Source: Streptomyces capillispiralis (GTDB taxonomy: Bacteria > Actinomycetota > Actinomycetes > Streptomycetales > Streptomycetaceae). From it: DNA of 64,000 bases. The notes beneath the pieces are model-generated. The model saw only the letters and a program-made list of their open reading frames with translations. It ran no database searches and was not told where the DNA came from. The translations under genes and the position numbers were made by a program. Of the stretch, positions 8,231 through 15,513 are shown piece after piece; the first letter of the stretch is position 1, and each line of letters starts with the position of its first letter. Location: NCBI RefSeq assembly GCF_007829875.1, contig NZ_VIWV01000001.1, positions 4,434,501 through 4,498,500 on the forward strand. Reading direction: 5' to 3'.

Positions 8231-9673
8231 TCAGATGCCCAGAAGTTGCTTCACCGGCTCGATGGCGAAGTAGGCCAGGAACAGCGCGGCGGTGCCCCAG
8301 AGCAGCCAGTGCACCTCACGCGCCTTGCCCAGGCACGCCTTGATGACCACGTAGGCGATGAAACCCGCGCCGATGCCGTTGCTGATGGAGTAGGTGAACG
8401 GCATGACGACGATGGTCAGGAACGCCGGGACGGCGAGCTCGTAGCGGTTCCAGTCGATGTGCCTGACCTGCGTCATCATCAGGAAGCCCACCGCGATGAG
8501 GGCGGGGGAGGCGGCCTGCATCGGCACGATGGTCAGCACCGGGGTGAAGAAGAGGGCGAGCGCGAACAGGCCGCCGGTGACGAGGTTGGCGAAGCCGGTC
8601 CTGGCGCCCTCGCCGACACCGGCCGCGGACTCGATGTAGGTGGTGGCCGACGAGGCCGAACTCGCGCCGCCCGCGACGGCCGCCGCGCTGTCGATGAGCA
8701 GGACCCGGCCCAGACCGGGGACCTGCCCGCGCTCGTCGAGCAGTCCGGCCTCGGCGGTGACGCCGACGACCGTGCCCATGGTGTCGAAGAAGTCGGACAG
8801 GATCAGCGTGAAGATCAGCAGGACGACGGTGAGCACGCTGATCTGCCCGAACGAGCCCAGCAGGTCGAACTGGCCCAGGAGCCCGAAGTCGGGCGCGGCG
8901 ACGGGCTTGTCCGGCAGCTCGGGCGCGGTCAGGCCCCAGGACTTGACGTCGGCCAGCTCGTTGATGACGACGGCGAGGACGGTCATCGCCACGATGCTGA
9001 TGAGGATGGCGCCGCGCACCTTGCGGGCCATGAGGACGACCGTCAGCAGCACGCCGAGGCAGAACACGAGCATGGGCCAGCCGGTGAGGCTGCCGGTGCC
9101 GAGCTGGACGGGCACGGTGGTGTTGGCCGCGTCGGGGATGCGCGTGACGAACCCGGAGTCCACGAAGCCGATGAACGCGATGAACATGCCGATGCCGACG
9201 CTGATGGCCTGCTTGAGCGGTTGCGGGATGGCGTGCATGACGGCCTCGCGCAGACCGGTCAGCACCAGCACGCAGATCAGCAGACCCTCGAGCACGACGA
9301 GCCCCATCGCGTCGTCCCAGCTCATCAGGGGAGCGATCTGGAAGGCGACGACGGCGTTCAGACCCAGGCCCGCTGCCAGGGCGAGCGGCAGATTGCCTGC
9401 CACACCCATGATGAGCGTCATCACGGCCGCCACCAGCGTCGTGGCGGTCGCCAGCTGGGCCGGATCGAGCTTGTCACCGAACTTGTCCTCGGTGCTGCCG
9501 AGGATGATCGGGTTCAGCACGAGGATGTACGCCATCGTGAAGAACGTCGCGAATCCACCGCGTATCTCACGGCCGTACGTCGATCCGCGTTCACTGATGC
9601 GGAAGAACCGGTCGAGGGCGCCGTCGCCCCTGGGGGGTGCGGGGTCGGCCTGGCCGGTCGTCATGGTCTTCAT
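8231..9673 (-). CDS. NCS2/AzgA-type purine (guanine/hypoxanthine) permease
   Basis: This 480-residue polytopic membrane protein belongs to the AzgA-like branch of the nucleobase permeases, which import purines with protons. The N-terminal RFFRISERGSTYGREIRGG followed by FATFFTMAYILVLNP, and the later YIESAAGVGEGARTGFANLV, are characteristic. About 12-14 hydrophobic segments can be counted. A clear promoter lies about 100 bp upstream (9775-9802). Exact purine specificity cannot be assigned. The gene is monocistronic, since the next unit downstream has its own promoter. Confidence 0.9.
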   Translation of the reverse strand: MKTMTTGQADPAPPRGDGALDRFFRISERGSTYGREIRGGFATFFTMAYILVLNPIILGSTEDKFGDKLDPAQLATATTLVAAVMTLIMGVAGNLPLALAAGLGLNAVVAFQIAPLMSWDDAMGLVVLEGLLICVLVLTGLREAVMHAIPQPLKQAISVGIGMFIAFIGFVDSGFVTRIPDAANTTVPVQLGTGSLTGWPMLVFCLGVLLTVVLMARKVRGAILISIVAMTVLAVVINELADVKSWGLTAPELPDKPVAAPDFGLLGQFDLLGSFGQISVLTVVLLIFTLILSDFFDTMGTVVGVTAEAGLLDERGQVPGLGRVLLIDSAAAVAGGASSASSATTYIESAAGVGEGARTGFANLVTGGLFALALFFTPVLTIVPMQAASPALIAVGFLMMTQVRHIDWNRYELAVPAFLTIVVMPFTYSISNGIGAGFIAYVVIKACLGKAREVHWLLWGTAALFLAYFAIEPVKQLLGI

Positions 9674-9774
9674 CGGGGAATCTCCTGGGCGTGCGCGGGG
9701 GACGAATGCACGACGGTGCCGCCGGGGAACGCGGCAGTCGGTATGCGGTCACACCTGCGGCAGCCTGCGAGCGG

Positions 9775-9802
9775 ATCCTACGGAGCGGGGCCACGACGTC
9801 AA
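9775..9802 (-). promoter_or_regulatory. Promoter of the purine permease (TTGACG-16-TAGGAT)
   Basis: The -35 TTGACG (complement of 9797-9802) and -10 TAGGAT (complement of 9775-9780) are 16 bp apart, facing the permease. A start near 9767 leaves a leader of roughly 95 nt before the ATG. I found no purine-riboswitch signature in that leader. A TTGCGAGCGCAA dyad at 9824-9835 lies just upstream and could serve this gene or the divergent HTH gene. Confidence 0.55.
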
Positions 9803-9823
9803 CACCTCTGCAGGAAACGGAAG

Positions 9824-9835
9824 TTGCGAGCGCAA
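9824..9835. promoter_or_regulatory. 12-bp dyad TTGCG-AG-CGCAA between permease and HTH gene
   Basis: Perfect 5-bp arms lie 22 bp upstream of the permease -35 and 107 bp before the HTH regulator start. The divergent HTH protein at 9943 is the obvious candidate to bind it. This is inferred from position only. Confidence 0.3.
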
Positions 9836-9942
9836 TGATCTCCGTTGCTTCCTACAGAATCGGCGGCGACCTTCCCGCCATAACGGGATGCAGGCGACAG
9901 TGGCCGTGGTGTTCACCCTGCGTCGCTCCCTACTCTCGCACC

Positions 9943-10617
9943 GTGCATCCTCCACTCCCCTTCAGCGCACGCGCCGCCCGCATCCTGCGCGAGAAGGTCG
10001 GGATGGCCCCCGGCCACGTCGCCTACGGCATGCGCGCCTCCTACGGAATGACCCACGTCACCCCCGACCACATCACCGCCTGGGAACGCGGCCTCGCCGT
10101 CCCCGACGCCCACGAACTCACCGCCCTGGCCGGTGCCCTGTGGTGCGCGCCCCGCGACCTCATGGGGGCCCCGCGCACCCTGCGGGAGCACCGCATCGCG
10201 CGCGGGGTCGCCCCCGAGGACGTCGCCCGCGCGACCGGTCTCACCCTGCGCGCCTACCTCGCCATGGAGGAGACCGGCCGCTGGACCGGCGGCCGGCGCG
10301 AGTCGGCCCTCCTCGGAGCCGTCCTCGGGCTCCCGCCACGGGCCCTGCTCTCCATCACCGGCGGCGAGGAGGAGCTGGCCCGGCTGCTCACCGAGGCCGT
10401 CTCCACCCGCTGGCAGGCCCACATCCGCGACATCGCCGACCTGCTCTCCCTGGAGCGCCGCGAGCTGAAGAGCACGCTGCGCGCCCTGCACGACGAGTAC
10501 CAGACGCTCATGGCGGCCACCCTCAGCCGGGCCGGCGGCGCCGCGTCCGGCGAGAACGGGCGGCGCTACCTCGACGAGATCGTCCACCACTTCTGGACCC
10601 GGTTCGAGAACCGCTGA
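9943..10617 (+). CDS. Tandem helix-turn-helix (XRE-type) DNA-binding protein
   Basis: This is a 224-residue protein read from a GTG at 9943 (VHPPLPFSARAARILREKVG). Two XRE-like units are visible: residues about 8-70 (ILREKVGMAPGHVAYGM through VPDAHELTALAGAL) and about 75-135 (LREHRIARGVAPEDVARATG). The C-terminal 90 residues are helical and may mediate dimerisation. A TACTCT hexamer ends 6 bases before the GTG, so a leaderless message is possible. It is divergent from the purine permease, which it might regulate. Targets are unknown. Confidence 0.75.
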   Translation: MHPPLPFSARAARILREKVGMAPGHVAYGMRASYGMTHVTPDHITAWERGLAVPDAHELTALAGALWCAPRDLMGAPRTLREHRIARGVAPEDVARATGLTLRAYLAMEETGRWTGGRRESALLGAVLGLPPRALLSITGGEEELARLLTEAVSTRWQAHIRDIADLLSLERRELKSTLRALHDEYQTLMAATLSRAGGAASGENGRRYLDEIVHHFWTRFENR

Positions 10618-10904
10618 ACCGGCCGGAGACCGCGGGCCGCCGCCCACCGGGACGGCGGCCGGTTCGCCGACGCGAGGGGCCCGTCGAGGGCGCGCGGTGT
10701 GTTCCGCCGCTGCGGGACCGGCCCCCGGGGGGACGCCCGGGGCGGCGCCTTTTGCCTCGTGGGCGGGCAGATCGGACGACGTCGCGCAACGATTCGCTCA
10801 ATCTTGTGGGAACTCGATGTGCGCTGAGTCACGTTCAAGTTGAATGATTGCAAGTGAGCGAACCGTCGTGCCGTACGTGCGGACGCAGCCTGCAGGGGGT
10901 CCAG

Positions 10905-12317
10905 GTGAGTGCTTCCCGGCGTAAGGGGACCACCGACGAGCTGGGGCCGGACGAGCCCGAGCCCGCGCGGGAGGGTTCGGACGGCTCCGATCTGCTCGCC
11001 GCGCTGCTGGACGGCATGGACGCCGCCCTGTGCGCGCTCGACGCGGACGGGGTCGTGACGCACTGGAACCGCGAGGCGGAGCGGATCCTCGGGTGGACCG
11101 CGGCCGAGGCGGTGGGCCGGCGCGGGTTCGCCGGGTGGGCCGTGCGCAGCGCGGACGCCGAGGAGGTCGAGGCGCGGCTGATGTCGGCCATGGACGCGCC
11201 GGGCCGGCAGGTGAACGAGTTCGCGCTGCTGACGAAGGACGGCGGCCGGGTGCTGGTGCGCACCCAGTCCGCCGCCGTGCGCGGGCCGGACGGGAAGCCG
11301 GCGGGGGTGTACTGCGCGTTCAGCGAGGTGCACGCGCAGATCGACCTGGAGCGGTCGATCGCGCTGAGTGAGGCACTGCTGGAGGACGCGAGCTGGGGCG
11401 TCGTCCTGGTCGACGCCGATCTGCGGCCCGCGGTGGTGAACGCGCACGCCGCGCGGGCGCTCGGCGCGGGCCGGACGTCCGTACTGGGGCGTCCGCTGGG
11501 GGATCTGCTGGCGCAGGGCGTGGAGGAACTGGAGAGCGCGCTCACCCATGTCCTCGCGGAGGGCGCGCCGCCCGCGCCCGCCGAGCTGTGGGTGAGTGTG
11601 CGCACGCCGGAGGGCGAACGGCGCAGGTGCTGGCGCAGCGGCTTCGTGCGGCTGGCCTCCCCGCTCGCGGAGGAGCCGGTTCCGCTCGGGGTCGGCTGGA
11701 TGTTCCAGGACGTGACCGACGCCCGGCAGGGCGAGCAGGAGGCGTCGCTGCTGCGCTTCCGCGCGCAGCAGCTGCACCGCGCGGCGCGCGCGGCCGCGGA
11801 GTGCGAGGACCCGGCGGAGGCGGCGACGGTCCACCTGGACTTCGCGCTCGCCGGGTTCGCCGACCACGCGCTGATCGACCGCGTGGCCGACCCCGCCGCG
11901 AGCGCGGAGGCGGAGGGGGCCGCGCGGGCGCGGCTGGTGCGGATCGCCGCCACCCCCTCCGGCGGCGCCCCGGGGCCCAGCCGGCTCGCCGGGCAGGCGG
12001 GGCTGCCGGTGCGGTACGGCGAGGGGCACCCGGCGCTGCAGAGCGTGGAGCGCTCCGGGACGGTGCGGGCGAGCGCGGGGTCCGTGGGCGCCGAGCGGGC
12101 CCGAGCCTGGGCGGTGTCCCGGCAGTGGCCGGCGGACACGGTGCACGCCCTGTGCACGGTGCTGCGCAGCCGGGGCCGCACGCTCGGTGCCGTGACGTTT
12201 CTGCGCGGCGCGGGCCGCACGGCGTTCGAACGCGCGGACACCATGTACGCGGAGGACGTCGCCGCCCACATCGCCACGGCCCTGGACCTGTCCGCCCTCC
12301 TCGGCCCCGGGGACTGA
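10905..12317 (+). CDS. PAS/PAS/GAF-type sensory protein, output domain absent
   Basis: The 470-residue protein has a first PAS domain (about residues 25-130, containing VTHWNREAERILGWTAAEAVG and a terminal GVYCAFSEV), a second PAS-like segment (about 135-275) and a C-terminal GAF-like region ending MYAEDVAAHIATALD. There is no kinase, GGDEF, HTH or PP2C domain, so it is a sensor without visible output. The GTG at 10905 follows GCAGGGGGTCC; an in-frame GTG at 10854 and TTG at 10848 would add 17-19 residues. It converges on the SIS-domain gene. It may act through a partner phosphatase or anti-sigma factor. Confidence 0.75.
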   Translation: MSASRRKGTTDELGPDEPEPAREGSDGSDLLAALLDGMDAALCALDADGVVTHWNREAERILGWTAAEAVGRRGFAGWAVRSADAEEVEARLMSAMDAPGRQVNEFALLTKDGGRVLVRTQSAAVRGPDGKPAGVYCAFSEVHAQIDLERSIALSEALLEDASWGVVLVDADLRPAVVNAHAARALGAGRTSVLGRPLGDLLAQGVEELESALTHVLAEGAPPAPAELWVSVRTPEGERRRCWRSGFVRLASPLAEEPVPLGVGWMFQDVTDARQGEQEASLLRFRAQQLHRAARAAAECEDPAEAATVHLDFALAGFADHALIDRVADPAASAEAEGAARARLVRIAATPSGGAPGPSRLAGQAGLPVRYGEGHPALQSVERSGTVRASAGSVGAERARAWAVSRQWPADTVHALCTVLRSRGRTLGAVTFLRGAGRTAFERADTMYAEDVAAHIATALDLSALLGPGD

Positions 12318-12326
12318 CCGCGCGTC

Positions 12327-13082
12327 TCAGTGCTGGTAGAAGATCCGGTCGGCGTACTGCTCCAGGACGCGGGCGTTCCACTCGGTGCCGCCGTCCACGT
12401 TGCCCGAGCGCAGGAGCGGGGGCTCGATGCCCCGGTCGGCGAGGGCGGCGGCGGCGGTGGCCACGACGGCCTGGAGGAGCGCGGAGGTGACGACCGTGGA
12501 CGCGGGCGCGAAGGGCGCGGGCACGGTGTCGAGCGTCAGCTCCGCGTCCCCGACCGCGATCCCCGAGTCCAGGACGACATCGCAGTGGTCCTTCAGGAAC
12601 GTCCCGGAGGAGTGCCGCGAGGTGGTCTGCGCCGCGTACGCCACCGAGGTCACGCCGATGACCTTCACGCCCAGCTCGCGGGCCTTCATGGCCATCTCCA
12701 CGGGCAGCGCGTTGCGCCCGGACAGGGAGACGATCACCAGCGTGTCGCCCGCGCGGAGGGGCGAGGAGTCCAGGACGACGCTCGCGAGCCCGTCGACGCG
12801 CTCCAGCGCGGACCCCAGGGTGGCCGGCATGACGTCGACGCCGACCATGCCCGGGACGGTGAGCAGGTTCATCAGGGCGAGCCCGCCCGCGCGGTAGACG
12901 ACGTCCTGCGCGGCGAGCGAGGAGTGCCCGGCGCCGAAGGCGAACAGACGGCCGCCGCCCTCGACCGTGTCGGCGAGCAGCGTGCCCGCCGCCGCGACGG
13001 ACCCCGCCTCCTCGTCGCGGATCCGCCGCAGCAGGCCGATCGCGGCGTCGAGGAACTGACCGGCGGGCGTGCGGTCGCTCAT
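12327..13082 (-). CDS. SIS-domain sugar-phosphate isomerase-like protein (UPF0309 type)
   Basis: The 251-residue protein has a single SIS domain, the fold used by phosphosugar isomerases and their regulators. FAFGAGHSSLAAQDV near residue 40 is the nucleotide-sugar binding segment, and VIVSLSGRNALPVEMAMKARELG near 115 is the second conserved block. The ATG at 13082 follows AAGGGACG; the frame extends 12 codons further without support. I associate it with the UPF0309 family, whose reaction is undefined. It is divergent from dmdR1. Confidence 0.85.
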   Translation of the reverse strand: MSDRTPAGQFLDAAIGLLRRIRDEEAGSVAAAGTLLADTVEGGGRLFAFGAGHSSLAAQDVVYRAGGLALMNLLTVPGMVGVDVMPATLGSALERVDGLASVVLDSSPLRAGDTLVIVSLSGRNALPVEMAMKARELGVKVIGVTSVAYAAQTTSRHSSGTFLKDHCDVVLDSGIAVGDAELTLDTVPAPFAPASTVVTSALLQAVVATAAAALADRGIEPPLLRSGNVDGGTEWNARVLEQYADRIFYQH

Positions 13083-13224
13083 GCGGCGTCCCTTCGGGCT
13101 GGAAGTGTTGCGGATCACCGTGCGGTCTGGACCAGTGCCGTGTCAACACGGCGCCCTGCGGGGCGGTTTCCCCGCGGCGCGTTTCCTCGTTTCCACGGCG
13201 CGGCCCGGTTGTCGGCCACATGCG

Positions 13225-14172
13225 TCAGAATTGAGTCCTGGGCCAGCGCACGCGCCGGTGAGCCGTCCAGCCTCCGGCAGAGCCATCCGCAGATCTCATC
13301 GAGGGGCATGTATGTCCGGACTGATCGACACCACGGAGATGTATCTCCGCACCATCCTCGAGCTGGAGGAGGAAGGTGTGGTCCCCATGCGCGCCCGGAT
13401 CGCCGAGCGGCTCGACCAGAGCGGGCCCACGGTCAGCCAGACGGTGGCGCGGATGGAGCGCGACGGCCTGGTGTCCGTCGCCTCCGACCGGCACCTGGAG
13501 CTCACGGAGGAGGGCCGCCGGCTGGCCACCCGCGTGATGCGCAAGCACCGCCTCGCCGAGTGTCTGCTGGTCGACGTGATCGGCCTGGAGTGGGAGCAGG
13601 TCCACGCCGAGGCGTGCCGCTGGGAGCACGTGATGAGCGAGGCCGTGGAGCGCCGTGTGCTGGAGCTGCTGCGGCACCCGACCGAGTCGCCGTACGGCAA
13701 CCCGATCCCGGGCCTGGAGGAGCTGGGCGAGAAGGACGGCGCCGACCCGTTCCTGGACGAGGGCATGGTCTCGCTGGCCGATCTCGACCCGGGCGCCGAG
13801 GGCAAGACGGTCGTGGTGCGCCGGATCGGCGAGCCGATCCAGACGGACGCGCAGCTGATGTACACGCTGCGCCGGGCCGGTGTGCAGCCCGGCTCGGTGG
13901 TGAGCGTGACGGAGTCGGCGGGCGGGGTGCTGGTGGGCAGCAGCGGCGAGGCCGCCGAGCTGGAGTCGGACGTGGCCTCCCACGTCTTCGTCGCCAAGCC
14001 CTGACCGCCGGTGCGAACGCGCCGATTCCAAGATCCAGTCCGTCGAATGGCAGCGCTCGCCGGGTTCGCGTGCGACGCTGTCGCGTGAGGCATATGACCT
14101 GAGGGGTTCTTGGCCGGACCCGACAGCGATGTCACCCGGCCGGGGAGGGGCGGGACGATGTGCCGTGACCAC
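13225..14172 (-). other. Long open frame antisense to dmdR1 (adm-like)
   Basis: A 315-codon frame runs opposite the whole of dmdR1 and past both ends; a second, 279-codon antisense frame covers 13296-14135. In S. coelicolor an antisense gene named adm has been reported at this place. The translated product is rich in His, Arg, Gln and Ala and looks like a typical frame shadow of a high-GC gene, so coding by this particular frame is doubtful. Only transcript or protein data could settle it. Confidence 0.2.
13312..14004 (+). CDS. dmdR1: DtxR-family iron-dependent repressor DmdR1
   Basis: The 230-residue protein has the DtxR/IdeR layout: N-terminal winged helix (TEMYLRTILELEEEGVVPMR, then RLDQSGPTVSQTVARMERDG), a metal-binding dimerisation domain (HRLAECLLVDVIGLEW, EACRWEHVMSEAVE), and a C-terminal SH3-like domain. 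The metal ligands expected in CRWEHVMS and HP..SPYGNPIP are present. Fe(II)-loaded members repress siderophore and iron-uptake genes. The ATG at 13312 follows GAGGGG. Position next to the UPF0309 gene matches what I recall for S. coelicolor dmdR1. The opposite strand is open, as reported for the adm antisense gene there. Confidence 0.9.
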   Translation: MSGLIDTTEMYLRTILELEEEGVVPMRARIAERLDQSGPTVSQTVARMERDGLVSVASDRHLELTEEGRRLATRVMRKHRLAECLLVDVIGLEWEQVHAEACRWEHVMSEAVERRVLELLRHPTESPYGNPIPGLEELGEKDGADPFLDEGMVSLADLDPGAEGKTVVVRRIGEPIQTDAQLMYTLRRAGVQPGSVVSVTESAGGVLVGSSGEAAELESDVASHVFVAKP

Positions 14173-14179
14173 GTGAGGA

Positions 14180-14205
14180 GCCCCGGCGCCGCACGGCGCC
14201 GGGGC
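14180..14205. terminator. 11-bp GC hairpin downstream of dmdR1
   Basis: Arms 14180-14190 and 14195-14205 pair perfectly over 11 bp around a 4-nt loop (GCAC). It lies 176 bp after the dmdR1 stop. There is no U-tract, which is usual for this genus. Confidence 0.6.
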
Positions 14206-14372
14206 CTGTCCTCCCCTGTGCTGACCCGGAGCCCCGAGCTCTCAGGGTCATTCCCCTCGGACCGGTTTCCCCGAGCGGTCCGCCTCCCGTTGAAGATCTC
14301 CCCCGAGACGCGGCCGTCAATCCCCGCGGCAGGTCACTCGAACGAGGGGTGTTGCCGGGCGAGAAGCCGTTT

Positions 14373-14388
14373 TCGAATGCGCATTCGA
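14373..14388. promoter_or_regulatory. 16-bp perfect palindrome TCGAATGCGCATTCGA
   Basis: The palindrome lies 68 bp before the alpha/beta hydrolase ATG and overlaps a possible -10 hexamer GATAAT at 14387-14392. A perfect 16-bp dyad across a promoter is typical of a repressor operator. The binding protein is unknown. Confidence 0.45.
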
Positions 14389-14455
14389 TAATCTGCAGGC
14401 AGAAACAACAGCAGGTCCAGTACAACGGGCAGCGAGCTTGGGGGGTGCCAGGCAC

Positions 14456-15325
14456 ATGGCGCGACGCATCGACGTGACCGGGGCGGACGGCGTACGGCTC
14501 GCCGCCTGGGAGTTCGGCGACCCGCCCAAGGACGGGGCCGACCCGGAGGCGCGGAACACCCCGGGCGTGCTGTTACTCCACGGCCTGATGGGCCGCGCCT
14601 CGCACTGGGCGTCCACCGCCCGCCGGCTCTCCGCGCGCTACCGCGCGGTCGCCCTGGACCAGCGCGGCCACGGCCGCAGCGACAAGCCCCCGCAGGCCTC
14701 CTTCACCCGTGACGCCTACGTCGACGACGCCGAGGCCGCCCTGGAACAGCTCGGCCTCGGCCCCACCGTCCTCATCGGCCACGCCATGGGCGCGCTGACC
14801 GCCTGGCAGCTGGCCGCCAAGCGGCCCGACCTGGTCCGCGGACTGGTCGTCTGCGACATGCGGGCCTCCGCCCTGGGAGCGGCGTCGCAGCGTGTGTGGG
14901 CCGAGTGGTTCAAGGCCTGGCCGGTCCCGTTCGCCACGCTCGCCGACGTCCGCAAGTGGTTCGGGGAGGACGACCCCTGGGTGGAGCGGCCCAACCCGGC
15001 GCGCGGCGAGTTCTACGCCGAGGTGATGGCCGAGTCCCCCGACGGCTGGCGTCCGGTGTTCGACACCGACCAGATGCTCCGCTCCCGCGAGACATGGGTG
15101 TACGACGCGCACTGGGAGGAGCTGGCCCAGGTGCGCTGCCCCGCCCTGGTGGTCCGCGGCCTCGACGGCGAGCTGGGCCGCGCGGAGGCCCAGGAGATGG
15201 TGCGTGTCCTGCCCCGCGGCCAGTACGCGGAAGTGGCCGACGCCGGCCACCTCGTCCACTACGACCAGCCGGAAACCTGGCTCTCCGCCATCGAACCCTT
15301 CCTGGAATCCCTCGACGAGGACTGA
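14456..15325 (+). CDS. Alpha/beta hydrolase fold protein lacking the nucleophilic Ser; contains a TTA codon
   Basis: The 289-residue protein has the alpha/beta hydrolase landmarks: LLLHGLMGRASHW (oxyanion region, about residue 40), ALDQRGHGRSDKP, the nucleophile elbow near residue 110, and the terminal ADAGHLVHYDQPE with the catalytic His. The elbow reads GHAMG, with Ala110 where Ser, Cys or Asp is expected, so classical esterase chemistry is unlikely. Leu40 is encoded by TTA (14573-14575), making translation dependent on the bldA tRNA. The ATG at 14456 follows a run of G residues. A palindrome lies upstream at 14373. It may be a binding protein or a cofactor-free oxygenase-like enzyme. Confidence 0.85.
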   Translation: MARRIDVTGADGVRLAAWEFGDPPKDGADPEARNTPGVLLLHGLMGRASHWASTARRLSARYRAVALDQRGHGRSDKPPQASFTRDAYVDDAEAALEQLGLGPTVLIGHAMGALTAWQLAAKRPDLVRGLVVCDMRASALGAASQRVWAEWFKAWPVPFATLADVRKWFGEDDPWVERPNPARGEFYAEVMAESPDGWRPVFDTDQMLRSRETWVYDAHWEELAQVRCPALVVRGLDGELGRAEAQEMVRVLPRGQYAEVADAGHLVHYDQPETWLSAIEPFLESLDED

Positions 15326-15513
15326 CCCGCCCCCCAGCGAGCACCGGCCGGCCCTGGAGCGTACGACTGCCCCCTCCGCGCCGCCGGCCGGCGCGTCCAC
15401 ACCCCCGCTTCTCGACCGACCGATTCCGCGCCGGACCGAGGACGGACACCCCCGCGCCACCACGGCCCGCAGGCGCCCCCTACGGACCCCAGGGCCCCAG
15501 GGCCCCAGCCCTC

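Larger units (their letters stand above)
14005..14455. other. 450-bp intergenic region with terminator and palindrome
   Basis: No gene is supported here. It contains the dmdR1-side hairpin at 14180-14205 and a 16-bp palindrome at 14373-14388 followed by a GATAAT hexamer (14387-14392). The segment 14360-14420 is AT-richer than its surroundings, as expected for a promoter of the downstream hydrolase. Confidence 0.6.

Noticed and set aside
9674..9774. Purine riboswitch in the permease leader
   Set aside because: The leader is GC-rich and lacks the conserved purine-aptamer loop sequences.
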